Source: Rugamonas rubra
Lineage (GTDB): Bacteria; Pseudomonadota; Gammaproteobacteria; Burkholderiales; Burkholderiaceae_D
Direction: 5' to 3'
Assembly (NCBI RefSeq): GCF_900114705.1
Contig: NZ_FOTW01000019.1
Span: forward strand, 62,001-126,000
DNA length: 64,000 nt
The translations under genes and the position numbers were made by a program. Of the stretch, positions 18,372 to 26,314 are shown in pieces; within the stretch, counting starts at the first letter, position 1, and every line of letters starts with the position of its first letter. The notes under the pieces were generated by a model, which was not told the origin of the DNA, did no database searches, and saw only the letters and a program-made list of their open reading frames with translations.

Positions 18372-18750
18372 TACGAACGTCCTGGTTCGAGCTGTCGTGC
18401 AGGACGACCCTGTGCAAGCGCAGAAGGCGGCGGCGGTCTTGTTGGATGCGGCATTGATCGCGGTGACCCTTCCCACGCTGTGTGAATTGGTTTGGGTGTT
18501 GCGCAAGGCATATGGCTTGCAGATTCTGGATGTCGCGCGGGCGATACGTGCGCTGATAGCCACGGCAAACGTAGAAATGAATCGACCCGCTGTGGCGGCC
18601 GGGCTGGCGGTGCTGGAAGCGGGAGGGGATTTCGCCGACGGCGTGATTGCCTACGAGGGGAGTTGGCTTGGTGGCGAGACCTTTGTTTCCTTCGATAAGA
18701 AGGCGGTCTCGTTGCTGGTGGCACAGGGCCAATCCGCGCGTCTGTTATAG
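18355..18750 (+). CDS. PIN-domain ribonuclease toxin (VapC-like)
   Basis: A 131-residue PIN-domain protein. The acidic active-site set is present: Asp6 (VDTNVL), Glu44 (CELVWVL), Asp92/Asp95 (GGDFADGVIA) and Asp114 (FVSFDKKA). VapC toxins cut RNA, commonly tRNA or rRNA, when the antitoxin is degraded. The full-length frame and intact catalytic residues suggest a functional toxin. It pairs with the AbrB-type gene upstream. Confidence 0.87.
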   Translation: MKLTVDTNVLVRAVVQDDPVQAQKAAAVLLDAALIAVTLPTLCELVWVLRKAYGLQILDVARAIRALIATANVEMNRPAVAAGLAVLEAGGDFADGVIAYEGSWLGGETFVSFDKKAVSLLVAQGQSARLL

Positions 18751-18871
18751 GTGGGTATTGGTGGCGCAACGGGGGGCAGGGCATGCCCAACGATGGGATA
18801 GTGCAGCATAGCGATCCGCAGAGCGCGGACTTCCGGCCTGGCCAGCCGGTGGCAAATAGAGGAGAGTGACG

Positions 18872-19072
18872 ATGAAGAAGAACACGATCTGTCTGTGGTA
18901 TGAGCATGACGCGGAGGAAGCCGCGCACTTTTACGCCCGCACCTTTCCCGACAGCACAGTCGGCGCGATGCAGTGCGCGCCGTCCGATTTTCCGGGGGCA
19001 AAGCGGGTAAGCTGCTCACCGTCGAGTTCACGGTGTGTGGTGTGGCCTGCCTCGGCCTCAACGCGGGGCGAA
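18872..19072 (+). pseudogene. VOC (PhnB/glyoxalase-superfamily) protein, frameshifted and truncated
   Basis: MKKNTICLWYEHDAEEAAHF and the following YARTFPDSTVGAM, APSDFPG are the start of a PhnB-like VOC protein (normally about 150 residues). One base is missing from the G-run at 18994-18998. Adding one G restores GKAGKLLTVEFTVCGVACLGLNAG, the expected continuation. After LNAG the similarity stops, so roughly two thirds of the gene is also gone. A good ribosome site (GAGGAGAG) remains. It sits in a patch with a toxin-antitoxin pair, suggesting insertion or deletion activity. Confidence 0.75.
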
Positions 19073-19286
19073 ACCGCCGCGCAGTGATGTTGCGGCAAAA
19101 CCGGTACATATTCAGCGTTTTACGATAATAAAGGCGAATGCTCAGGTGACATCGGCGTCCACATCGAATACGATTGCTGCGAGGCAAGAATTGTATTTGA
19201 TTATCATCCATTGACGACCGGCCGTTCCAAGCAATGAAGGCGGTTTCACCGAACGTTCCCGTTGAGGCGATGTTGAATAGGCACTC

Positions 19287-20468
19287 ATGAATCAGTTTTC
19301 CGAAATGATCTGGCACCGTTTGACGGGGTTGATGCCAGGCGAGCTGACGCAAGGCGAGCTGGGTTGGCTGTTTTCTCCACACACCCATCTGTCCTTGCTG
19401 GCACGACGCCGGGCTATCTTGATCGTCAACCGGGTCCGGCTGTTCGCCTTCCTGTTCGCCGTGCTCACCCCGATATGGAGCGTGGTCGACTTCGTCGTGT
19501 TCCCCTTTCCCCTGTGGGGCCAACTGGCGCTGATGCGCTTTGCCGCCTGCGCCGCGTTTGCCAGCCTGCTGTTCTACTATCGTTCCAACGGCGACCTGTT
19601 CAACGCGTATCGGGCGATTGCCCTGCTGTTCGCGATCCCGACGTTGTTCTATGTCGCCTCGCATACCCTGCTGACGTCTTACCAACTGACCGGAATGTCC
19701 GCCGCGATCGGCGCCGGTTATGCCTTCCTACCCTTCGTTCTGTTGGCCGGACTGGCCGTGTTCCCGCTCGCCATCGTCGAGAGCTTCATCATCGCCAGCC
19801 CCATCCTGATCTGCCAGACCGTGTCCGGCTACCTGCGCTGGACGGTGATGGACTGGCCGACGTTCGCCGGCGCGTTCTGGCTGCTCGTGCTGATCACCGG
19901 CGTGGCCTCGCTGGCCGGCATTTGCCAGCTCGCCTTCATGATCGCCCTGGTGCGCCAGGCCATCCGCGATCCGCTGACCAACGCGTTCTCGCGCAGCAGC
20001 GGCACCGAAATCATGGACCTGCATTTCACCATCGCCCAGCGCAACAAGGAACCGTTCGCCGTCGCCTTCCTCGACCTGGATCATTTCAAGCACATCAACG
20101 ACCAGTTCGGCCACGAGGCCGGCGACCGCACGCTGATCGCCATGACCGAGAGTGTCACCGAGCACATGCGTCACGGCGACGTGCTGGTGCGCTGGGGCGG
20201 CGAGGAATTCCTGCTGATCATGCCGCGCACCATGCTCGATCAAGCGGCGACGGCCATCGACCGGCTGCGCAAGGCCGGTTTCGGCGAGCGCCCGGAAGGC
20301 GGCCCGGTGACCGCCAGCATCGGCATCGCGGAGTGGAGCGCCGACCGGGCGGCCGACTGGAAACAGCTGGTCGAGATCGCCGACCAGCGCATGTACGCCG
20401 CCAAGCAGGGCGGCCGCGACCGCGTGGTCAGCGGCGAGCCCTGCCCAGTCTCGGCCGTTGGGGCCTGA
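19287..20468 (+). CDS. Membrane-bound diguanylate cyclase (GGDEF)
   Basis: A 393-residue protein with about six transmembrane helices (residues 45-225) and a C-terminal GGDEF domain (about 228-385). The active site is GGEEF at 304-308, and an RxxD inhibitory site (Arg295-Asp298) lies exactly five residues before it, so product inhibition is likely. It makes cyclic-di-GMP from GTP and promotes biofilm over motility. The N-terminal membrane region is not a named sensor that I recognise. An EAL phosphodiesterase lies at the far end of the window. The start ATG has only a weak upstream purine tract. Confidence 0.9.
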   Translation: MNQFSEMIWHRLTGLMPGELTQGELGWLFSPHTHLSLLARRRAILIVNRVRLFAFLFAVLTPIWSVVDFVVFPFPLWGQLALMRFAACAAFASLLFYYRSNGDLFNAYRAIALLFAIPTLFYVASHTLLTSYQLTGMSAAIGAGYAFLPFVLLAGLAVFPLAIVESFIIASPILICQTVSGYLRWTVMDWPTFAGAFWLLVLITGVASLAGICQLAFMIALVRQAIRDPLTNAFSRSSGTEIMDLHFTIAQRNKEPFAVAFLDLDHFKHINDQFGHEAGDRTLIAMTESVTEHMRHGDVLVRWGGEEFLLIMPRTMLDQAATAIDRLRKAGFGERPEGGPVTASIGIAEWSADRAADWKQLVEIADQRMYAAKQGGRDRVVSGEPCPVSAVGA

Positions 20469-20516
20469 AGGGCATCAGCGGCGTTCGCGCTGCTGGTCGA
20501 CGTCGTACGACCCCAA

Positions 20517-21185
20517 TTACGCCATAGGCGCGCGCCTGTTGCGGCGGAGCGCCCCGACCAACATGCCCAAGCCCAGCACGAACATCGACGCCGTGCCCGG
20601 TTCCGGTACCGGGCTCGCGATGAAGGACAGGTTGTCGGCGTAGCCATCGTTGTCGTTCGAAGCGAGACGCTCCATCGACAGCCAGAACGACAGCTTGCTG
20701 GTGCCAGCAGGCATGATTCCGACGGACTCTCGGTAGTACAGGCCTGTCTGGTTGCCGCGATCTTGCGGGGTGACGGGGCCGATCGAGGCGTTTCCTAGCG
20801 CATTGTTCGCCGCATCGAGAAACTGCACAAAGAACAGTGCGTTGTCGCCCTGGGCGGCCCAGCCGCCGAGCCATCCGCTCAGGGAATAGGAACTGGTATG
20901 GGCCGTCGGCACGCCGAAGTCCAGGGTCTGAGAGCCCACTGCATACTGCCCGAGGCCGGCGAACATCTTTGTTCCGCGATCGACCGGGCCAGGCTGGGTG
21001 GGCAGCACCCAGTTGTTGCCATAGTCCACCGACTGGACCATGTCGTAACCCGTGTAGCCGGTCCAGCCGCTCACGCCTGCTTCGGCATCGCCGTTGACAA
21101 TGAGGTTCTGACCGTAGATGACGTCAGCCTTGCCACTACACGCCACGGCGAACAAGGCCGCGGCAACGAAAAATTTGCACTTCAT
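20517..21185 (-). CDS. PEP-CTERM sorting domain protein (downstream of phospholipase C)
   Basis: A 222-residue protein with a signal peptide (MKCKFFVAAALFAVACSGKA) and a beta-rich body that begins NLIVNGDAEAGVSGW, as in DUF642/carbohydrate-binding-like PEP-CTERM proteins. At the C-terminus are VPEPGTASMF, a hydrophobic helix and RRNRR, the exosortase recognition tail. It would be processed by an EpsH-type exosortase and released to or anchored at the surface; that enzyme is not in the window. ATG 21185 follows AGGAGC. Its start is only 19 bp behind the phospholipase C stop, so they form an operon. Confidence 0.88.
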   Translation of the reverse strand: MKCKFFVAAALFAVACSGKADVIYGQNLIVNGDAEAGVSGWTGYTGYDMVQSVDYGNNWVLPTQPGPVDRGTKMFAGLGQYAVGSQTLDFGVPTAHTSSYSLSGWLGGWAAQGDNALFFVQFLDAANNALGNASIGPVTPQDRGNQTGLYYRESVGIMPAGTSKLSFWLSMERLASNDNDGYADNLSFIASPVPEPGTASMFVLGLGMLVGALRRNRRAPMA

Positions 21186-21204
21186 GAAAAGCTCCTTAAA
21201 AAAA

Positions 21205-23382
21205 TCAAATGACGCGGTACTGGTCGAGTTGCGCTGCCCCGCGCATCGCCGGGTCACTGATCGACGGCAAGCCGTTTTCCAGATGGCCGGCGAAGCGGCG
21301 CAACCAGCCCGGCGAGCCAGCCACACGCAGGCTGTAGTCGTACCAGTTGGAACTCGATGCCAGGGGAAGCCGGACGGCGCTCCTCGAGCGTGCGACGACG
21401 CGCACTTCCAACGGCTTGTTCGCGTAATACTTGTTGGCGGTGAGTAAGAAGGTGCATGGCTGCGCGCCATTGTTGACCAGGTCAATGACCAGTTCGCCGG
21501 CGCTGCGTTCGGCGCGCAGGCTCATTTCCGGCCATGCGGCGTTGCCGTCACCGCGCACGTCCCCAACGATGTGGCGATGAAAGCCGTTCGGTCCCAGTAC
21601 CCAGAGATCGTAGGCGGATGCGGTGTTCCAGCGGCCTTTGAGCTGTTTGCCAGGTTCGACCGTATAGCGGCGCGGGACCTGCTCCAACGCCAGGCGGTCG
21701 TACACATGAAACACCGCCCCGGCTTCGCCCAGGTTGTCGAATCTGAGCTCCACCTGGCCGCCTCCGAGCGGCACCTGTGCCTGCACCTGGAGTTCGTAGG
21801 GCAGGGCGCGTGCCGGACGCACGCCGGCGGCCTGGACGGGTGCCGTCAGGCTGGTCGGCGTTGCGGGTACCTTGGTGTTTGGCAGGCTCAGCGCCATCGA
21901 ACGCCGCGCAGCCGTTTCCGGCAGCAGTTGCGTGAAGCCGTTGTCGTTCGGGTTGGCGAAGTCGAAACAGGACAACAGGTTGCCGCTCACCGCGCGGCGC
22001 CATGGGCTGATCAGCGGCTCGCGCACACCGAAACGCGCCTCGATGAAACGCACCACCGATGTGTGGTCGAAGACCTGCGAATTCACCCAGCCGCCCTTGG
22101 TCCACGGCGAGATGACGTACATCGGAACGCGCGGCCCGAGACCGTAGGGGCGATGGTGCGTACGTGCATCGGCGCCGTTGAGCACGTGATGGTACTCGCC
22201 GGTCGTGTCGACGGTCGAGGCACCGGCGAGCTGCGCCTGCGCCGGATTGCTGTTGTAACTCGTGTAGGCAGGGACCGCCGGCGGTGGCATGTGGTCGAAG
22301 AAGCCGTCGTTCTCGTCGAAGTTGATGAGCAGGACCGTCTTGCTCCAGCTCTCGGGATTGGCGGTCAGGGCGTCCAGCACGCGCGCGATGTAGTCGGCGC
22401 CCGACGCAGGACTCGAGGGACCCGGGTGTTCGGAGCCTTCGGCGGTCGCGACGACCCAGCTGACCTGTGGCAGGCGGTTGGCCAGCACGTCGGCCTTGAG
22501 CAGGTCGATGTCACGCGTCGTGGTGCCGCGATCGCGCAGGGATTGCGAATAGCCCGGCCGGCGATACCACGCGTTGCGGAAAGAGCGGAATCCCGCCAGC
22601 GAGTTGTCGGTGAAGTTGTCCGCCATGTTCTGGTAAACCTGCCAGCGGATACCGGCCGCTTCGAGTCGCTCCGGATAGGTGGTCCACAAGTAGTCGGTGG
22701 ACATGTCCGGATTGAAGTCGTCGCGGCTGTTGTCAGTCGATGGGCCGCCTGCGGCCGCCAGGGGATCGTTGTGGCCGCTGAACAGAAACAGCCGGTTCGT
22801 GTTGGTACCGGTCTGGGTGGCGCAGTGGTAGTGGTCGCAGATGGTAAAGGCACGCGCGAGCGCGAACTGGAAGGGAATGTCGGCGTCGGCGTAATAGCCC
22901 ATCGCGTGGTTCTGCTTGACCGTGCACCAGTCGTTCATACGTCCGTGGTCCCACGCCAGCTGGGCGTCGAGCCAGGCATGTGGCGTCCCGGCCACGCGCA
23001 TGACTGGAAAGTTCTGCACCGTGTTGAGCCGGAACGGCGCGATGGCGCTGCCCTGGGGCCAGTTGGGCCGGCCAGGCACCGGCGCCCCTCCGACAGAGCG
23101 CTGCACGAAGACCGATTTGCGATTGAATAGATTTTGCCGGTCCATCACCGGAATCGGAAAGGGATCGCCGAATCCCCTGACCCCTTCCAGGGTGCCAAAG
23201 TAATGGTCGAAACTGCGGTTCTCCTGCGTCAGCACGACGATATGCTCAACATCTTGCAGGCTGCGAGTGCGCTGGTTGGCGGGGAGGGCCAGCGCCTTTT
23301 GGATGGACGGTGGAAAGGTCGCAAGCACGGCACTTGCGCCGGCCGACTTGCCCATTTTGCGGAGGAAGTCACGTCTGCTCAT
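21205..23382 (-). CDS. Phosphocholine-specific phospholipase C (Tat-exported)
   Basis: A 725-residue phosphoesterase of the PlcH/PlcN/AcpA family. The N-terminus has a twin-arginine motif (MSRRDFLRKMGKSAGAS). The catalytic domain starts with VEHIVVLTQENRSFDHYFG and contains NFDENDGFFDH and SPWTKGGWV, which carry the metal and nucleophile residues of this family. Two C-terminal beta domains (about 560-710) match the repeated DUF756 modules of bacterial phospholipases C. It hydrolyses phosphatidylcholine or sphingomyelin outside the cytoplasm to release phosphocholine. ATG 23382 is chosen because it places the Tat motif at the N-terminus. A candidate Pho box lies 120 bp upstream, and a PEP-CTERM gene follows. 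Confidence 0.9.
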   Translation of the reverse strand: MSRRDFLRKMGKSAGASAVLATFPPSIQKALALPANQRTRSLQDVEHIVVLTQENRSFDHYFGTLEGVRGFGDPFPIPVMDRQNLFNRKSVFVQRSVGGAPVPGRPNWPQGSAIAPFRLNTVQNFPVMRVAGTPHAWLDAQLAWDHGRMNDWCTVKQNHAMGYYADADIPFQFALARAFTICDHYHCATQTGTNTNRLFLFSGHNDPLAAAGGPSTDNSRDDFNPDMSTDYLWTTYPERLEAAGIRWQVYQNMADNFTDNSLAGFRSFRNAWYRRPGYSQSLRDRGTTTRDIDLLKADVLANRLPQVSWVVATAEGSEHPGPSSPASGADYIARVLDALTANPESWSKTVLLINFDENDGFFDHMPPPAVPAYTSYNSNPAQAQLAGASTVDTTGEYHHVLNGADARTHHRPYGLGPRVPMYVISPWTKGGWVNSQVFDHTSVVRFIEARFGVREPLISPWRRAVSGNLLSCFDFANPNDNGFTQLLPETAARRSMALSLPNTKVPATPTSLTAPVQAAGVRPARALPYELQVQAQVPLGGGQVELRFDNLGEAGAVFHVYDRLALEQVPRRYTVEPGKQLKGRWNTASAYDLWVLGPNGFHRHIVGDVRGDGNAAWPEMSLRAERSAGELVIDLVNNGAQPCTFLLTANKYYANKPLEVRVVARSRSAVRLPLASSSNWYDYSLRVAGSPGWLRRFAGHLENGLPSISDPAMRGAAQLDQYRVI

Positions 23383-23500
23383 GCATGCACCGGCGTGCGT
23401 GCGAGCGCGAAATTGAAAGTATGCATTTGGTTGATCCAGGTCGATTGTCAGGGAAATATGAAAACTGAAGTCAGGCAAGGCAACAACTTACTCAACAATG

Positions 23501-23518
23501 ATGAAATGTTGATGACAT
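23501..23518 (-). promoter_or_regulatory. Candidate Pho box upstream of phospholipase C
   Basis: On the minus strand ATGTCAT-CAAC-ATTTCAT gives two 7-bp repeats 11 bp apart, with 6/7 and 5/7 matches to the PhoB half-site CTGTCAT. Phospholipases of this family are often phosphate-starvation genes. Confidence 0.4.
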
Positions 23519-23565
23519 GGCATGCAATTTGATAGCAATTCACTTGTTTCGGTAACAATCCTGGC

Positions 23566-23667
23566 GACGCCTGCAGGCAGATGAGCGCCGAGCAATGGCG
23601 CTGGCTGGTGGCGGGCGTGGACTGGCAGCGCCTGTCGGCGCCGCCGCCGGCCGCATGGAAGTTGTAG
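23566..23667 (+). mobile_element. IS66-family TnpB remnant (C-terminal end only)
   Basis: The frame ending at 23667 reads MSAEQWRWLVAGVDWQRL followed by SAPPPAAWKL and a stop, the typical C-terminus of IS66 TnpB (LSxxQxxWLVxGxDWQR). Nothing else of the element is present. It marks a past insertion directly beside the split tRNA-Phe copy. Confidence 0.5.
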
Positions 23668-23684
23668 GGGCTGTTAACCAAAGA

Positions 23685-23773
23685 CGCCAAGCCGCATGGC
23701 TTGGCGCTCTGTTTGACACTGTCCTTGGTGGCCCGGGGGCGGAATCGAACCGCCGACGTAAGGATTTTCAATC
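23685..23773 (-). pseudogene. 3' fragment of tRNA-Phe with its terminator
   Basis: Positions 23726-23773 match the 3' part of tRNA-Phe (CCA end through the anticodon loop GAA) with several changes, then similarity stops inside the anticodon arm. On the left, 23685-23706 matches the tRNA-Phe terminator hairpin (CGCCAAGCC / GGCTTGGCG) with the same spacing as at the two intact genes. The 5' half of the tRNA is missing. Confidence 0.8.
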
Positions 23774-23810
23774 AAGGCGTCGACGCTCGTCGGCTGTTGG
23801 GCGCGAGTTG

Positions 23811-23839
23811 TTGACATGCTTTTGATCGTGCAGCATGAT
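23811..23839 (+). promoter_or_regulatory. Sigma-70 promoter of the AbrB-CcdB pair
   Basis: A perfect -35 TTGACA (23811-23816), a 17-bp spacer and a -10-like CATGAT (23834-23839), 22 bp before the antitoxin ATG. Overlapping GCATGAT/GCATGA repeats could be the antitoxin operator. Confidence 0.5.
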
Positions 23840-23861
23840 TGCATGAAAGTATGGAGGCGAT

Positions 23862-24200
23862 ATGCTAAAGGAAGTTGGTGCCAGCGGCCAAATATCGCTG
23901 GGAAAGAAATATGCCGGCAAGTTGTTTGACGTCATCCTCCATCCCGGCGACAGATTCGAACTGATACCGGTCCGTATCGTGGCGACCGCGCCCCCCCAGG
24001 TGCCGCAGATTCTTCAAGTGCCTGATGGGTGGGTGCCCCCCGGAGGTTACAACGGTTGCACGCAATGGGCGCTGGACAACCGCGTCGCGCTGGAGCACTA
24101 CGCACGCCAGAACGAGGAAGAGGGGACTGCCGCGGAACAGTTGCAGCGGTTTCTGGCTGAGCATCCGGAAATGTTAACTGGCGATCATGGCGAGATTTGA
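23862..24200 (+). CDS. AbrB-like antitoxin paired with a CcdB-type toxin
   Basis: A 112-residue protein. The N-terminal part (SGQISLGKKYAGKLFDVILHPGDRFELIPVRIV) looks like a SpoVT-AbrB swapped-hairpin domain, and the C-terminal half is acidic with Pro-rich and helical segments (DNRVALEHYARQNEEEGTAA) that could cover the toxin. The gene has a strong ribosome site (TGGAGGCGAT) and overlaps the CcdB-like gene by 14 bp, the usual antitoxin-toxin order. Classical CcdA antitoxins are ribbon-helix-helix proteins, so this is an unusual partner. The antitoxin role is inferred from position and fold. Confidence 0.6.
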   Translation: MLKEVGASGQISLGKKYAGKLFDVILHPGDRFELIPVRIVATAPPQVPQILQVPDGWVPPGGYNGCTQWALDNRVALEHYARQNEEEGTAAEQLQRFLAEHPEMLTGDHGEI

Positions 24201-24495
24201 CATATTCGTCAATCCGAACAAGGCGGCCCGCCATCGCCTGTACGTCGACGTGCAGAGTGATTTCGTTCGGCTCAACACGAGGTGGTGCATACCACTTTCT
24301 CACTATGTGCCGCCCAGAGCAATCGTGAATGGTGTGCAAGCCTTGATCGAGGTCGATCATCAAGAATATGTGATGGACACGCCCAACCTTCTGGCAGTGC
24401 CGGCGATTCTGTTGCGTCAGCAGGCGGGGCGGCTGTCAGCGAGCGATCAGTTGATCGCAGAGTCGTGCATTGAATTCATGCTACGCGGGTATTGA
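24187..24495 (+). CDS. ccdB: CcdB-type gyrase-inhibitor toxin homologue
   Basis: A 102-residue protein that follows CcdB closely: FDIFVNPN, RHRLYVDVQSDF, a WCIPL strand, ALIEVDHQEYVMDTPNLLAV and a C-terminal helix IAESCIEFMLRGY. F-plasmid CcdB poisons DNA gyrase through its last residues Trp99-Gly100-Ile101. Here the ending is Arg100-Gly101-Tyr102, so the key tryptophan is absent and toxicity may be weakened or redirected. It overlaps an AbrB-like antitoxin gene, and the pair is enclosed between a broken and an intact tRNA-Phe copy. Confidence 0.8.
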   Translation: MARFDIFVNPNKAARHRLYVDVQSDFVRLNTRWCIPLSHYVPPRAIVNGVQALIEVDHQEYVMDTPNLLAVPAILLRQQAGRLSASDQLIAESCIEFMLRGY

Positions 24496-24532
24496 ATGCT
24501 CCTGGATGTTGGGAATTTCTGTTCTGCAAACG

Positions 24533-24562
24533 AAAACGCCAACCTGCATGGGTTGGCGTTTT
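24533..24562 (-). terminator. Terminator of tRNA-Phe (first copy)
   Basis: AAAACGCCAACC / GGTTGGCGTTTT, a 12-bp inverted repeat with a 6-base loop, lies 18 bp after the CCA end of the tRNA (minus strand) and may also serve the ccdB transcript. Confidence 0.85.
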
Positions 24563-24579
24563 GTTTTTGACACTGTTCT

Positions 24580-24655
24580 TGGTGGCCCGGGGCGGAATCG
24601 AACCACCGACACAAGGATTTTCAATCCTCTGCTCTACCAACTGAGCTACCAGGCC
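24580..24655 (-). tRNA. tRNA-Phe (GAA), copy 1
   Basis: A complete 76-base cloverleaf on the minus strand: acceptor GGCCTGG pairing with CCGGGCC, the D-arm GCTC/GAGC, anticodon loop TTGAAAA (anticodon GAA), T-loop TTCGATT, and an encoded CCA. It is identical in sequence to the copy at 58039. Confidence 0.97.
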
Positions 24656-24804
24656 AAGGAGCGAAATTATAACGGGCCAAGGCCGGGTTTGGCTAGTCCC
24701 CCGTGCAATTTGTTATTCCTGCAAGGAAATTCACTGATTGACACTATTGCATACCCGGTATAAATTTTGTCGCTTCGGCACGACACTCACACAAAGGAAG
24801 CGAC

Positions 24805-26226
24805 ATGAAACAAGCCAAGCGGTTGCTGGCGGGCGTGGTATTGAGCGGACTCGGCCTGTCCCAGCCGGCCGGCGCCGAGACGGCCGCGCTGACCCCGGCG
24901 CAGCGGCAGTTGCGCGAGATCTACCAGGAGCTGGTGGAGACCAACACCACCGACTCGGTCGGCTCCTGCACCAAGGCGGTCAGCAAGATGGCGGCGCGGC
25001 TCAAGCGGGGCGGCTACCGCGACAGCGACATGCAGATCCTGGCGCCGCCGGGCGCGCCGCAAAAGGGCAACCTGGTGGCGCGGCTGAAGGGCGACGGCAG
25101 CAAGAAGCCGCTGTTGCTGCTGGCCCACGTCGACGTGGTCGAGGCCAAGCGCGAGGACTGGACGCGCGACCCGTTCAAGCTGGTCGAGGAGAACGGCATG
25201 TTCTACGCCCGCGGCGCCGGCGACGACAAGGCGATGGCGGCGGTGTTCGTCGAGAACATGATCCGCTTCAAGCGCGAGAAGCTGGCCGCCAAGCGCGACC
25301 TGATCCTGGCGCTGACCTGCGACGAGGAGATCATCCCCTCGAAGTACGACGGCGTCGACTTCCTGCTCAAGCACCACCGCCCGCTGATCGACGCCGAGCT
25401 GGCCCTCAACGAGGGCGGCGGCGGCATGCTCGACAAGAACGACAAGCCGCTGCGCCACAGCGTGCAGGCCGGCGAGAAGATCTTCCAGAGCTTCCAGCTG
25501 GAGGTGACCAATCCGGGCGGCCACAGCTCGGTGCCGCCGCGCGACAACGCCATCGTCCGCCTGGCCGACGGCTTGTCGCGCCTGGGCAAGTTCGACTTCC
25601 CGTTCACCTTGTCGGACATCACGCGCAGCTACTACCAGCGCATGGCCAAGGTGGAGAGCGGCCAGATGGCGGCCGACATGCTGGCCATCCTCAACGATCC
25701 GCCGGACAGCGCCGCGCTGGCGCGCATGTACGCGGCCACGCCCTTCCACAACGCCCAGGTGCGCACCACCTGCGTCGCCACCATGCTCGACGGCGGCCAC
25801 GCCAGCAACGCGCTGCCGCAGCGCGCCCGCGCCGTGGTCAACTGCCGCATCCTGCCGAGCGAGAACATCGAGCAGACCCGGCAGACCCTGCTGCGCGTGC
25901 TGGCCGACGAGAAGATCGCCGTCACGCCCATCGGCGTCGGCGTGGTCAGCCCGATCCCGCCGCTGACGCCGTCCTTCATGGCGGCGGTGGAGCAGATCAG
26001 CGAGGCGATGTGGCCGGGCGTGCCGGTGATCCCGACCATGTCGACCGGCGGCACCGACGGCCGCTTCCTCAACAACGCCGGCATCTGGACCTACGGCGTG
26101 AGCGGCATGTTCAGCGGCCCCGAGGGCAGCGGCGCGCACGGCTTGAACGAACACATCCGCGTCAAGTCGCTGTACGACGGCCAGGAGTTCCTGTATCGGC
26201 TGGGCAAGCGCATCGCCACGGAATAG
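24805..26226 (+). CDS. Secreted M20-family metallopeptidase
   Basis: A 473-residue zinc peptidase with a signal peptide (residues 1-24, ending at AGA). M20 signatures are present: LLLLAHVDVV (metal His and Asp), GAGDDKAMAAVF (bridging Asp), LTCDEEI (catalytic Glu-Glu), the dimerisation-domain NPGGHSSVP, and STGGTDGRF plus HGLNEHI near the end. These enzymes remove amino acids from dipeptides or N-acylated amino acids. The signal peptide puts it in the periplasm. ATG 24805 follows AAAGGAAG, and a strong terminator follows the gene. Confidence 0.9.
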   Translation: MKQAKRLLAGVVLSGLGLSQPAGAETAALTPAQRQLREIYQELVETNTTDSVGSCTKAVSKMAARLKRGGYRDSDMQILAPPGAPQKGNLVARLKGDGSKKPLLLLAHVDVVEAKREDWTRDPFKLVEENGMFYARGAGDDKAMAAVFVENMIRFKREKLAAKRDLILALTCDEEIIPSKYDGVDFLLKHHRPLIDAELALNEGGGGMLDKNDKPLRHSVQAGEKIFQSFQLEVTNPGGHSSVPPRDNAIVRLADGLSRLGKFDFPFTLSDITRSYYQRMAKVESGQMAADMLAILNDPPDSAALARMYAATPFHNAQVRTTCVATMLDGGHASNALPQRARAVVNCRILPSENIEQTRQTLLRVLADEKIAVTPIGVGVVSPIPPLTPSFMAAVEQISEAMWPGVPVIPTMSTGGTDGRFLNNAGIWTYGVSGMFSGPEGSGAHGLNEHIRVKSLYDGQEFLYRLGKRIATE

Positions 26227-26249
26227 GGCGACTCGTCGTCTTGTAATGT

Positions 26250-26286
26250 AAAACGGGGCGGCCCTGCAAAGGCCGCCCCGTTTTTT
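26250..26286 (+). terminator. Terminator of the M20 peptidase gene
   Basis: A 12-bp stem AACGGGGCGGCC / GGCCGCCCCGTT, a 7-base loop and six T. Confidence 0.93.
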
Positions 26287-26314
26287 ACTGGGACTCAAGG
26301 TGCCGGGGATGCCG

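Noticed and set aside
23501..23660. A larger intact IS66 element in this region
   Set aside because: Only the last codons of TnpB are recognisable; no TnpA, TnpC or terminal inverted repeats were found.
24738..26246. Second open frame over the M20 peptidase
   Set aside because: It is out of frame with a peptidase that has a signal peptide and all metal ligands.
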